DNA of 27,385 bases, taken from an uncultured Myxococcales bacterium. Lineage in GTDB: Bacteria > Myxococcota_A > Bradymonadia > Bradymonadales > Bradymonadaceae. The stretch lies in contig CAJXPN010000001.1 of the NCBI GenBank assembly GCA_913058025.1, positions 1-27,385 of the forward strand, written 5' to 3'. Positions 1 to 7,884 of the stretch are shown here, piece by piece (the first letter of the stretch is position 1; the number at the start of each line of letters is the position of its first letter). The notes beneath the pieces are model-generated. The model searched no databases. It had not been told where the DNA came from and worked only from the letters and a program-made list of their open reading frames with translations. A program made the position numbers and the translations under genes.

Positions 1-49
1 ATCTACACAGAGTAGATCGTCGGCAGCGTCAGATGTGTATAAGAGACAG
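1..49 (+). other. Illumina Nextera i5-side adapter (artefact)
   Basis: Positions 1-8 match the end of the P5 primer, 9-16 read AGAGTAGA (an i5 index, S504 from memory), 17-30 are the Nextera read-1 overhang and 31-49 are the 19-bp Tn5 mosaic end. This is library-preparation sequence left on the contig. It puts a false start (MCIRDS) in front of the first gene. Biological sequence begins at 50. Confidence 0.99.
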
Positions 50-638
50 CTTCCTCGCCCAGTTCGACGCCCACCTCGCCGCCCACCCCTACGCGCTCGG
101 CCCGCGACCCACCGTCGCCGACTTCGGGCTCATGGCCCCGCTCTACGCCCACCTCTACCGCGACCCCTACTCGGGTCGGCTCATGCGCCGCCTCGCCCCG
201 CGCGTCCACGACTGGGTCGAGCGGATGAACGCGCCCGAGACCCAGGACCTCGACGCGCCCTTCGAGGTCCTGGGCGAGGATCACGTCCCCGAGACGCTGC
301 TCCCGATCCTGTCGCACGCGCTCGACGAGCACCTGCCCATCGTCACCGACACGTGGGCCGCGATGGCGCGCTGGCGCGCGGCAAACCCCGACGCCGATAA
401 CTTCCCCAGGTTCGTCGGGAGGCACACGTTCCGCATCGGCGAGGCGACCTCGGAGCGCTCGATCCAGTCGTACACGGCGTGGATGAGCCAGCGCACGTTC
501 GCGGCGTGGCGCGCGCTGGGCGACGCCGACCGCGCGTACTTCGCCCAGGCGCTGGGTGCGGAGCGCGTCGCCCAGCTCGACCTCGACCTGCCCTTCGCGC
601 TCGAGCGCGAGCGGGGCAGGGTGAGGGTCCCCCAGTGA
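50..638 (+). CDS. Glutathione S-transferase family protein, 5' truncated
   Basis: Only the C-terminal part (about 195 residues) is present, because the contig begins inside the gene. The reading frame continues upstream into adapter, so the apparent Met start is false. Near the start, the sequence with LGPRPTVADFGLMAPLYAHL followed by RDP and a WVERM segment is the typical all-alpha GST C-terminal domain. The glutathione-binding thioredoxin-like N-terminal domain would be upstream and is missing. Family members conjugate glutathione to electrophiles or act as stress-related binding proteins; the substrate cannot be told. The last 100 residues continue beyond a minimal GST_C domain with no motif I know. 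A lipoprotein gene follows after 31 bp on the same strand and may be co-transcribed. Confidence 0.75.
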
Positions 639-669
639 GCGAACGACGCGCCGACGCGCGGAGGTACCC

Positions 670-1281
670 GTGACCCGAGCTGCGTTGATTCTGAGCGTGT
701 CGTGCCTCGCGGCGTGCGGGCCTCGCCACGTCGACACGCCTGCGCCCCTCATCGAGGCGCCGTCGCCCGTTCGAGAGCCCGCGCGCGAACGCCCCACCTC
801 ACTCGACGGCCTGACCCAGGGCGAGCTCGCGCTCGTGGTGACCCTCGACGGCGTCGACGTCTGGGACGGCCTCGAGCACCGCGTCCCGCTCGACGGCTGC
901 CCGCCCGACGGCCCCACCGTGTGCACGCGCCCAGGCGTCGACGTCCGGCGCACGCTCCAGCGCACGCGTACGGTGGACCCCGCAGACGCGCAGGCCTCCG
1001 AGCGCGCGCTGGATGCGCTCATGGGCGTCCAGGACACGCGGCGGCTCTACAACGTCCTGGTCGAGATCAAGGCCGCCGATCCCTCGCGAGAGAGCGTCTA
1101 CCTCGCGGCCGACCCCGAGATCCCCTACGCGTTCATCGTCCAGCTGCTCGACCTCACGCGCGCCTACAGGGTCAACGCCGACCTCACGGGCTGGTTCGAG
1201 GACGACGCGGTGTTTCAGGAGGCCGCCCTCCGAGAGGACGCGCCGTTCTTCCCGCACGTCGCCTTCGTCGCGAACGAGTGA
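670..1281 (+). CDS. Small lipoprotein with ExbD/TolR-like periplasmic domain
   Basis: 203 aa, GTG start preceded by GGAGG at 660-664. The N-terminus MTRAALILSVSCLAACG is a lipoprotein signal with a canonical LAAC lipobox (Cys16). The rest resembles the periplasmic domain of ExbD/TolR: a strand like LALVVTLDGVDVWDG near residues 52-66, and ESVYLAADPEIPYAFIVQLL near 140-159, which matches the ExbD pattern of a beta-strand, 'AD..vPY' and a following helix. ExbD normally has one N-terminal transmembrane helix with a proton-carrying Asp. Here that helix is replaced by a lipid anchor, so the protein cannot carry protons itself and would be a domain homologue. The ExbD relation is my pattern reading. 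The stop lies 7 bp from the convergent TIG lipoprotein gene. Confidence 0.65.
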   Translation: MTRAALILSVSCLAACGPRHVDTPAPLIEAPSPVREPARERPTSLDGLTQGELALVVTLDGVDVWDGLEHRVPLDGCPPDGPTVCTRPGVDVRRTLQRTRTVDPADAQASERALDALMGVQDTRRLYNVLVEIKAADPSRESVYLAADPEIPYAFIVQLLDLTRAYRVNADLTGWFEDDAVFQEAALREDAPFFPHVAFVANE

Positions 1282-1288
1282 CGTGGGC

Positions 1289-4200
1289 TCAGAACCTCAC
1301 GGCCCAGCGTCGGCGCGCGAACACGCGCCAGCGGTCCGATCCCAGATCCTCATAGGTGAGCGCGTCGAAGTCGAAGTCGTCGATGCTCGCCGAGGTCACC
1401 CTCATGAAGAGGCGCTGGGCAGGGTAGGGGACGGGGCGCTCTGCGGCCGGGAGCCCCGAGAAGTCCGGGAACTCGGGCAGGCGCACCGACGTCTGGGTCC
1501 CCGGGACGATCGCGGTCCAGACGGGGAGCCCGAGCTCGTTCGTGAGCACCAGGAAGGTCACGTCGGGGTAGTACGGGCCGTCGGCCTGCCAGCGGATCTC
1601 GTTGTCCACGACGAACAGGTCGGGCAGCGGGCGCACCGGCTCGGGCACGTCGAGCAGCGGCCCGAGCTCGACCACCTGAGACATGTCCGAGATGCCCGTG
1701 ACGCTCGTCTGCGTGAGCGGCTCGTATTGTCCCGTGTAGGACCCCCCGATGAGCGTCACCGTGACGTCGGCGAGCAGCCCAGTGAGCGCGGGTTGTCCGG
1801 TGATCGAGAGCAGCGAGCTCAGCCCGGAGGCGCCCGTCGGTGAGGGGAAGACCCCCTCGAAGCCGAAGTCCCAGAACGCGCGCACTCTGTTGTTGTCGGG
1901 TCCCAGCGGGTTGTAGATGGGGTTGATGAGCTTGACGTCGAGCTGCTCCTCGAGCGGTATGTCGCACTCGAGGTCGACCTCGTACTCGCCGCGGTCGCTG
2001 ATGAACAGGAAGCGCTCGACGGCCATGTATTGAGGCGCGAAGGAGTCGGTGTCCTCATCGTACACGCCACACATCGCCACGACCGCGAGGTCGCCGATCC
2101 TCGTGTTGATCTCGTAGTCGCCTTCACCCAGGACGACGGACCCGGGCCCCGGATCGGGCGTCCCACCGAACACGCTCGACTGCGTCGTGCGCACGATGAC
2201 CATGTCGTAGGTGCGCGCGTCCGAGGGGTCGGACAGCTTGCCAGGCGTCGTGACCACGCCGCGCACGATGCCGAACGGTGGAGGGTCGCCGCCGCCGCCG
2301 CCGCCACCCGGGCTGGGGGGCGGTGGCTCGGTCGGGTTCAGGAAGATCGTGATGTCCTCGGCGTCGATCGCCTGGATGAGCGCCGACGAGAAGCCCGCTG
2401 CCGTCGCCGTGACCGTCTGCGCGCCCAGCACGTCCGCGCCGGAGAGCGTGATCTGGCCGTTGACGTCCGTGAACCCCTGGTACTGGGTGTCGGGGCGCGT
2501 CGAGAGCATCACGAACGCGCCCGGGAGCGCGGCGCCGCCTGCGTCGAACACCGAGACGTTCACCGCGCCGTCGATCGGCGCGCCCGAGGCGCCGCCGAAC
2601 CTCGAAGCGGGGTTGTAGTACTCGAAGTCGTACGGCGCGAGCGCGCGCCGCGCGCCCTCGACGACCTCCACGCCAGCCTCTCCCGCCGCGCCAGCGGGGG
2701 TCCTGAACGTGAGGTTGTTGCGGTCGAGCCTGCGCAGGCTCGAGCCTCGCCTTCCGCCCACGAGCGCCTCGAGCGCGCCGTAGAAGCCTCGGCCCCGGAT
2801 CGTCACGAACGTGCCCCCCGAGATCGCGCCACGCACGGGCGTGTACCCCCAGATCTCGAGCGGCTCGGTGTAGGTGTAGCCGTCGACGAGGAGGCCGCGC
2901 GCGCCGTCGGCGCGCACCTCGACGTCCACCTCGCCAGCTCCATGGGCAGGCGCGATCACGTCGATCTCGGTGTCCGACAGGACCGTGAACGCGGCGGGCA
3001 CGCTGCCGAAGAGGACCTCCTCGGCGCCAGTGAACCCCTCGCCCTGTAGCCGGATCGCCTCTCCCCCGGCGACGTCTCCCTCGCTCGGGCTGAGGCCGTC
3101 GATCCACACGGTCGCGACGTACTCGTAGCCGTCGTCGAGCCGGGCGAGCTCGGCCGCGCCGTCGAACAACGTAACGTCTGCCAACCCGAGCGCGCCCGCT
3201 GGCGTGCGCACGACGGCGTGGGTCGGCCCCGACTCGATGACCGTGGCGTCCGACCCCTCGAACGCGATCCTCGCGTTCGGAGCGTCGAGGCCGAAGCCGA
3301 CCACGCGCGCGGTCGCGCCTCCCTCATCGGGCCCCGAGCCCGGCGTCACGCCGAGGAGCTGGGGCGAATCGTCTGCGCGGTAGTAGAACGCCTCCGCTGC
3401 GAACGCGGCCTCACCCCCGGCCTCGATGAGCACGTCCGCCGCGCCCACGGCCCCCGCGGGCGTGCGCACCGTCACGGTGTCCGCAACGGGGTCCACCGAG
3501 ACGACCTCGGCCTGGGCTCCGCCGATGCGCACGGTCGCGCCGACGGTGACGCCTGGCGCCTCGATCACCACGGTCTCACCGCCCGCCGCGAGGCCGCTCG
3601 CGGGCGTGATCGCGCCGACAGTCAGCGGCGAGTAGTACGTCACCGCGTCCTCGGCCACCGCGCCACCGCGGCGCGTCGTGACGCGCACGTCGACCACGCC
3701 CTCGGCGCGCGGCGGCGCGAGCGCGCGGGCGGTCTCACCGTCGATGAAGATCACGCGAAGCGCGCCCTCGCCGCCCACGCTCACGGCCATCTCGGGGGAG
3801 AATCCTTCGCCACGCAGTGACAGCTCGACGCCACCAGAGGTCGGCACGCGCGCGGGCGTCACCGATGTCAGGCGCAGCCCGTTCGTGTACGTGAACCCAT
3901 CAGGCAGCGCGACCACGCGCCCGTCCGGGTGGATCGCCTTCACGGTCACGGGGCCAGAGCCCAGAGCAGGGGGGGTGTCGCCCACGAGCCCCGCGCCGCC
4001 AGGGACGACGTCCATGAGCGCGCTGCCGAGGAACACCCTGGTGCCCTCGACGAGGCCTTCTCCAGAGATCCTCACACGCGATCCGCCCTCGACGGGTCCC
4101 GTCGGGGGCACGATCGCCGTGAGCGTGAACGCGTCTGGATCGATGGGGCCGGTGTCTTCCTCGACGGGGTCCGCGTCGGGCGCGGCGTCGGCACCCGCGT

Positions 4201-4435
4201 CCTCGACCACGAGGTCCGCGTCGTCTCCGGAGTCGACGCCTGCGTCCTGGGGAGTTGGCCCTGTGTCCGGGGCGGCTGAGTCCACGCCTGGGTTTGCGTC
4301 GACGATCGAGACGTCGGGGCCTGCGTCCGTGCCCTCCTCGGTCGTGTCGTCACTGCACGCGGGAGCGAGCAGCGCGAGCGCGAGCGCCCACGTGGTCACG
4401 ACCGCTCGTCTGCTGCTCGTCTGGTCGTCGCGCAC
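1289..4435 (-). CDS. IPT/TIG-repeat lipoprotein B (1048 aa)
   Basis: GTG start at 4435 with GGAGG five bases upstream. The signal peptide ends in LLAPAC (Cys27), a lipobox-like site, followed by an acidic Asp/Ala/Gly/Pro-rich linker to about residue 100. Six IPT/TIG (Ig-like) domains follow. Each opens with a 'P..G...GG..v.i.G.G' motif and most end in an aromatic 'GFTYT' or 'FEYYNP' strand. Next comes a carboxypeptidase-regulatory-like domain around STRPDTQYQGFTDVNGQITL, a Pro/Gly spacer with seven consecutive Gly, and a C-terminal region I do not recognise. It is probably a surface or outer-membrane-anchored adhesin or scaffold; that role is inferred from the architecture. It is the downstream gene of a tandem pair, 57 bp after its paralogue, and presumably uses the promoter at 7737-7765. 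Its 3' end faces the ExbD-like lipoprotein gene. Confidence 0.85.
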   Translation of the reverse strand: MRDDQTSSRRAVVTTWALALALLAPACSDDTTEEGTDAGPDVSIVDANPGVDSAAPDTGPTPQDAGVDSGDDADLVVEDAGADAAPDADPVEEDTGPIDPDAFTLTAIVPPTGPVEGGSRVRISGEGLVEGTRVFLGSALMDVVPGGAGLVGDTPPALGSGPVTVKAIHPDGRVVALPDGFTYTNGLRLTSVTPARVPTSGGVELSLRGEGFSPEMAVSVGGEGALRVIFIDGETARALAPPRAEGVVDVRVTTRRGGAVAEDAVTYYSPLTVGAITPASGLAAGGETVVIEAPGVTVGATVRIGGAQAEVVSVDPVADTVTVRTPAGAVGAADVLIEAGGEAAFAAEAFYYRADDSPQLLGVTPGSGPDEGGATARVVGFGLDAPNARIAFEGSDATVIESGPTHAVVRTPAGALGLADVTLFDGAAELARLDDGYEYVATVWIDGLSPSEGDVAGGEAIRLQGEGFTGAEEVLFGSVPAAFTVLSDTEIDVIAPAHGAGEVDVEVRADGARGLLVDGYTYTEPLEIWGYTPVRGAISGGTFVTIRGRGFYGALEALVGGRRGSSLRRLDRNNLTFRTPAGAAGEAGVEVVEGARRALAPYDFEYYNPASRFGGASGAPIDGAVNVSVFDAGGAALPGAFVMLSTRPDTQYQGFTDVNGQITLSGADVLGAQTVTATAAGFSSALIQAIDAEDITIFLNPTEPPPPSPGGGGGGGDPPPFGIVRGVVTTPGKLSDPSDARTYDMVIVRTTQSSVFGGTPDPGPGSVVLGEGDYEINTRIGDLAVVAMCGVYDEDTDSFAPQYMAVERFLFISDRGEYEVDLECDIPLEEQLDVKLINPIYNPLGPDNNRVRAFWDFGFEGVFPSPTGASGLSSLLSITGQPALTGLLADVTVTLIGGSYTGQYEPLTQTSVTGISDMSQVVELGPLLDVPEPVRPLPDLFVVDNEIRWQADGPYYPDVTFLVLTNELGLPVWTAIVPGTQTSVRLPEFPDFSGLPAAERPVPYPAQRLFMRVTSASIDDFDFDALTYEDLGSDRWRVFARRRWAVRF
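2288..2305. repeat. GCC triplet run coding for polyglycine
   Basis: Six consecutive GCC triplets on the + strand read as a Gly run on the minus strand inside TIG lipoprotein B, in the spacer between the carboxypeptidase-regulatory-like domain and the C-terminal region. The paralogue has a Pro-rich spacer without the Gly run here, so the length is evidently free to vary. Confidence 0.9.
2475..2519. repeat. 45-bp exact repeat, copy 1 (of 2)
   Basis: Identical to 5691-5735, in the same place within the paralogous TIG lipoprotein gene. It encodes the FVMLSTRPDTQYQG segment of the carboxypeptidase-regulatory-like domain on the minus strand. The flanking sequence differs clearly between the two genes. 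Confidence 0.95.
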
Positions 4436-4492
4436 GCGCTCCTCCGATGTCTCTACGAGATGCCGCTCAGGTCCGAGGGCTTGGATGCGTCA

Positions 4493-7400
4493 TCACAGCT
4501 GGATGAATCGCACCGCCAGCGAGTACGCGTCCCAGTTCGCCGGGTCGAGGTCGCCGTACGTGAAGTTGTTCACGTCCACGCCGGGCTTCTCGATCGCGTA
4601 GATGACCACGGGGGTCGAGATGCCCTTGAAGGGGGCAGGGCGGTCCTCCTCGGGCAACGCCGAGAAGTCCGGGAACTGCGGGATGCGCACGCTGCGGGCC
4701 GAGCCCGGCAGGAAGACGTCCCAGTAGGGCACGGGGCCGGCGATCGTGAGCTCGAGGATCTGCACCTGGAACATGTCCGGCTGGCGCGACGAGTTGTAGT
4801 TGAAGCTCACCAGGCCGTTCGTGGGCGAGGCGCCCTGGGCCGGGGCGGTGAACTCGGCCACACCGAGCAGACCAGGCAGCTCCACGAGCCCCGACGTGTC
4901 CGTCACGCCGCGCTTGAATCCGATCGAGAGCGGGTAGCCCGCCCCCTGCGCCGTGAGCGTCTGCGCGCCACCCTCGACGTCGTACTGGACGTCGGCGAGG
5001 TCGCCCGCCAGCGAGGGCAGGCTAGTCACCGTCACGAGGTTCGCGCCGCCGGGGCCCTTCGTGTTCCCGAGCTCACCGAAGACGCCGTCGAAGCCCATGT
5101 CCATCCACGGCTTGACGTAGGTCTCGTTCGGACCGACCACCGCGTCGAACGGCGTGTCGTTCATCTTCACGACCATCGTCTGGTCGAGCGGGATGTCGAG
5201 CTCCAGGTCGATCTGGTAGGTCTGCCCCTCCGAGGCCGTCAGGTAACGCTTCACGCCCATGGCGATGGGGGTGAACGTCCCGTCACGGTTGTCGTAGATC
5301 CCGCCGAGCACCACGATGGCGAGGTCGCCCAGGCGCGACGTGATCGCGTAGTCACCGTCGGCCAGGAGCACCGCGTCGGGGCCAGGGGCGGGGTTCTCGT
5401 TCCCCTGGCTCGCCTGGGTCGTGTAGACGTAGGCGATCTTGAACTGAGAGGCGCCCGGCTCGGCGAGCTTATTGAGGCCCTTGAGCGAGCCCTCGAAGCG
5501 CGCCGGCGCAGGAGGCGTGGGCGGCTCACCCTGAGACGGCGGGACCTCCGGCTGGAGGAACACCGTCACGTTCTCCGCGTCCACGCTCTGGACCGTCGAG
5601 GACGAGTGGCCCGCCGCGATCGCGGTGATCGTCTGCGCGCCGTAGACCTCGGGGCCCGACAGCGTGATCATCCCGTTGACGTCGGTGTAGCCCTGGTACT
5701 GGGTGTCGGGGCGCGTCGAGAGCATCACGAACGCGGTCTCGATGGGCGTGCCCGCGTACGAGTACACCGTCACGTTGACCGAGCCGCGGATCGCGCCGCC
5801 CCAGGAGCCACCGAAGCGCGCGCCCGGGTTGAAGTAGGAGAATTGCTCGGGCGAGGTCTTCGACTCGGCGCCGTTCGTGACGACCACGTCGACCGCTCCC
5901 GTCACGCCGGGGGGCGTGCGCACCGAGAGCGTCTGAGCGTCGAGCACGCGGACCTCCGGTGCCTGTGTGCCGCCGAACGTCACGTCCACCGCGCCCACGA
6001 ACCCGCGCCCGCGAAGCTCCACGTAGGTCCCGCCAGCGATCGAGCCGCGCACCGGGAACATCCCGTACACGTCGAGCTGCTCGGTGTAGGTGAACCCGTC
6101 ACGGAACGTCGCCTTGATGGGGCCACGCTCGACCACCACGTCCACCACGCCCGCCGAGCGAGAGGGCGCCGTCGCCGTGATCTCGGTCGCCGAGTCCACC
6201 GCGAACGCCGCCGGCACTCCGCCGAACAGCACGCGCGTGGCGCCCGTGTAACCCTCTCCCTCGATGAGCACCTGCGCGCCGCCTGCGGCGTCCGCCGTGT
6301 TCGGGGTGATGCGATCGATCCAGATGTCCGAGACGTACTCGAACCCGCCCGCGAGCGTCGAGCTGTCCGCGCCCGCGTTCACCACGACGTCCACGACGCC
6401 GATCGCGCCGGCCGGCGTGCGCACCACCGCGCTGCCCGTGTCCTGCGACACGATCGTCGCCAGCGCCCCGCCGAAGCGGACCTCCAAGCCCGCGGCGTCC
6501 AGCCCCGCGCCCGTCAGCGTCACGTCCACGCCGCCCGAGATCGGGCCGACCTGCGGTGAGACCGCCGCGACCGCGATCCCCGAGCCGTCGTCGTAATAGA
6601 ACGCGTCCGGCGCGATCGTCGCCTCACCGCCCACGAGCACCACGCGCACGTCCGCCAGCCCGGCCGAGCCCGCAGGCGTCGTCACCTCGATCTCGTCGCC
6701 GGCCGGAGACACGGAGGTCACCGTCGCAGGCACGTTGTCGAACTCCACCGCCGCGTCCTGCTCGAAGCCCGAGCCTCGCACGACCACCGCGTCGCCTCCC
6801 GCGGCCACGCCCACCGCGGGCGACAGAGACGTGATCTCGAGCGGGGCGTAGTACGTCACCGCGTCGGGCAACGTCATCGTCGCGCTGGCGTTCGTGACGC
6901 GCGCGTCCGCATCGCCGACCTGGCCCGCAGGCGCCAACACACGCATCAACGTCGGGCTGAGCAGCTCGTGGCGAAGCGCCGTCTGGCCGCCCAGGCTGAG
7001 GCGCGTCTGCGCGTCGAAGCCTGCGCCCTGAATCGTCAGCTCCACGCCTCCCTGCACGGGAATGTTCCTGGGGGTCACGCTCGTGAGGCCCAGCGAGGCC
7101 GAATACGAGAAGCCTCCCGTGAGCGTGTCGTCCCCGTACTCCGGGTCCAACAGCTTCACGTCCACCGAGCCCGGCGCCACGCCCGCGGGCGTGGCGCCCA
7201 CCAGCGTGCCCTCGATCAACGCCACTTGCGCAGGCGCGCCGCCGAAGTACACCACCGTCGCGTCGGTGAACCCGACCCCGTCGATCACGAACGGAGTCCC
7301 CCCATCCACGGGGCCTCGCGGCGGCACGAGGGTGTCCACGCGCAGCTCCGTGACCTCGAGGTCCGGCTCGTCCCCCGTGTCGGGCTCTTCGACGCTTGCG

Positions 7401-7654
7401 TCGGCGTCCTCGCCACCTCCGGTGTCCGAGACGCCGCCGTCATCCCCCGGTCCAGTGTCCTCCTCGGGCGTCCCGAGGTCGGGCGCCGCGTCCGCGCCGC
7501 CCGCGTCGGTCGTGGCGTCCGCGAACGCCTGCTCGTCAGGCTGCTGGGGCTGGCGATCCGGGTCCCCCGTGCACGCCCACGCGAGCGTCGCGGACAGACA
7601 CATCGTGATCGTCGCGCGTGACGCGCTCTTAATCCTCACACGGGGTGATGGCAT
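4493..7654 (-). CDS. IPT/TIG-repeat lipoprotein A (1053 aa)
   Basis: Upstream paralogue of the gene at 1289-4435, with the same order of parts: lipoprotein-like signal (MPSPRVRIKS to LAWAC, Cys28), acidic Asp/Gly/Pro linker, six IPT/TIG domains, a carboxypeptidase-regulatory-like domain with STRPDTQYQGYTDVNGMITL, a Pro-rich spacer and an unrecognised C-terminal part of about 300 residues. The frame stays open to a GTG at 7696, but ATG 7654 is preferred: AGGAG lies 9 bases upstream, the signal peptide becomes a normal 28 residues, and the Arg/Lys n-region falls in place. The lipobox is not classical, with Leu one position early, so lipidation is likely but not certain. Probable envelope or surface protein. 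First gene of a two-gene operon with its own promoter. Confidence 0.85.
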   Translation of the reverse strand: MPSPRVRIKSASRATITMCLSATLAWACTGDPDRQPQQPDEQAFADATTDAGGADAAPDLGTPEEDTGPGDDGGVSDTGGGEDADASVEEPDTGDEPDLEVTELRVDTLVPPRGPVDGGTPFVIDGVGFTDATVVYFGGAPAQVALIEGTLVGATPAGVAPGSVDVKLLDPEYGDDTLTGGFSYSASLGLTSVTPRNIPVQGGVELTIQGAGFDAQTRLSLGGQTALRHELLSPTLMRVLAPAGQVGDADARVTNASATMTLPDAVTYYAPLEITSLSPAVGVAAGGDAVVVRGSGFEQDAAVEFDNVPATVTSVSPAGDEIEVTTPAGSAGLADVRVVLVGGEATIAPDAFYYDDGSGIAVAAVSPQVGPISGGVDVTLTGAGLDAAGLEVRFGGALATIVSQDTGSAVVRTPAGAIGVVDVVVNAGADSSTLAGGFEYVSDIWIDRITPNTADAAGGAQVLIEGEGYTGATRVLFGGVPAAFAVDSATEITATAPSRSAGVVDVVVERGPIKATFRDGFTYTEQLDVYGMFPVRGSIAGGTYVELRGRGFVGAVDVTFGGTQAPEVRVLDAQTLSVRTPPGVTGAVDVVVTNGAESKTSPEQFSYFNPGARFGGSWGGAIRGSVNVTVYSYAGTPIETAFVMLSTRPDTQYQGYTDVNGMITLSGPEVYGAQTITAIAAGHSSSTVQSVDAENVTVFLQPEVPPSQGEPPTPPAPARFEGSLKGLNKLAEPGASQFKIAYVYTTQASQGNENPAPGPDAVLLADGDYAITSRLGDLAIVVLGGIYDNRDGTFTPIAMGVKRYLTASEGQTYQIDLELDIPLDQTMVVKMNDTPFDAVVGPNETYVKPWMDMGFDGVFGELGNTKGPGGANLVTVTSLPSLAGDLADVQYDVEGGAQTLTAQGAGYPLSIGFKRGVTDTSGLVELPGLLGVAEFTAPAQGASPTNGLVSFNYNSSRQPDMFQVQILELTIAGPVPYWDVFLPGSARSVRIPQFPDFSALPEEDRPAPFKGISTPVVIYAIEKPGVDVNNFTYGDLDPANWDAYSLAVRFIQL
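5691..5735. repeat. 45-bp exact repeat, copy 2 (of 2)
   Basis: Identical to 2475-2519. See that entry for its position in the paired genes. Confidence 0.95.
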
Positions 7655-7663
7655 CGCTCTCTT

Positions 7664-7668
7664 CTCCT
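7664..7668 (-). promoter_or_regulatory. Ribosome binding site that sets the start of TIG lipoprotein A
   Basis: AGGAG on the minus strand, 9 bases before ATG 7654. The alternative GTG at 7696 has no comparable site. Confidence 0.6.
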
Positions 7669-7736
7669 GTATCTCTTTCATGGCGCGCCGCGGCACTGTG
7701 GGCCACGCCGTCGCGTCGAGTCTCTCTTACGCGGTG

Positions 7737-7765
7737 AGTATAGGGATCGCCCACCATCCATTCAA
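7737..7765 (-). promoter_or_regulatory. Sigma70-type promoter of the TIG lipoprotein operon
   Basis: On the minus strand TTGAAT (7760-7765) and TATACT (7737-7742) are separated by exactly 17 bases. Transcription would begin near 7730, giving a leader of about 75 bases before ATG 7654. It lies just downstream of the hairpin that appears to end the preceding operon, which fits an independent transcription unit. Confidence 0.7.
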
Positions 7766-7823
7766 CTCGCCCGAGCCCACCCACCATCGCGTCGCAGTGT
7801 CGTTTCCGATCTCCACCAACAGA

Positions 7824-7861
7824 GAACGCGCGGCGACCCCCTTGGGTTTCGCCGCGCGTTC
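7824..7861 (-). terminator. Hairpin terminator after the Tad-like operon
   Basis: A perfect 13-bp inverted repeat (7824-7836 with 7849-7861, arm GAACGCGCGGCGA) encloses a 12-base loop. It starts 23 bases beyond the stop codon of the gene ending at 7885. The U-tract after it is poor (TCTGTTGG), so termination may be partial or assisted. Confidence 0.6.
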
Positions 7862-7884
7862 GTACGCTCGCTGTGCCTCGTGGG

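Noticed and set aside
2288..2305. GCC triplet run as a regulatory microsatellite
   Set aside because: It lies in frame within a coding sequence and simply encodes glycine in a spacer. A length change by whole triplets would not switch the gene off.
4460..6559. 699-residue open frame on the + strand opposite TIG lipoprotein A, and many similar long frames
   Set aside because: Arg/His/Val-rich translation typical of the antisense frame of GC-rich genes; no start signal or domain. The minus-strand gene has clear TIG domains.
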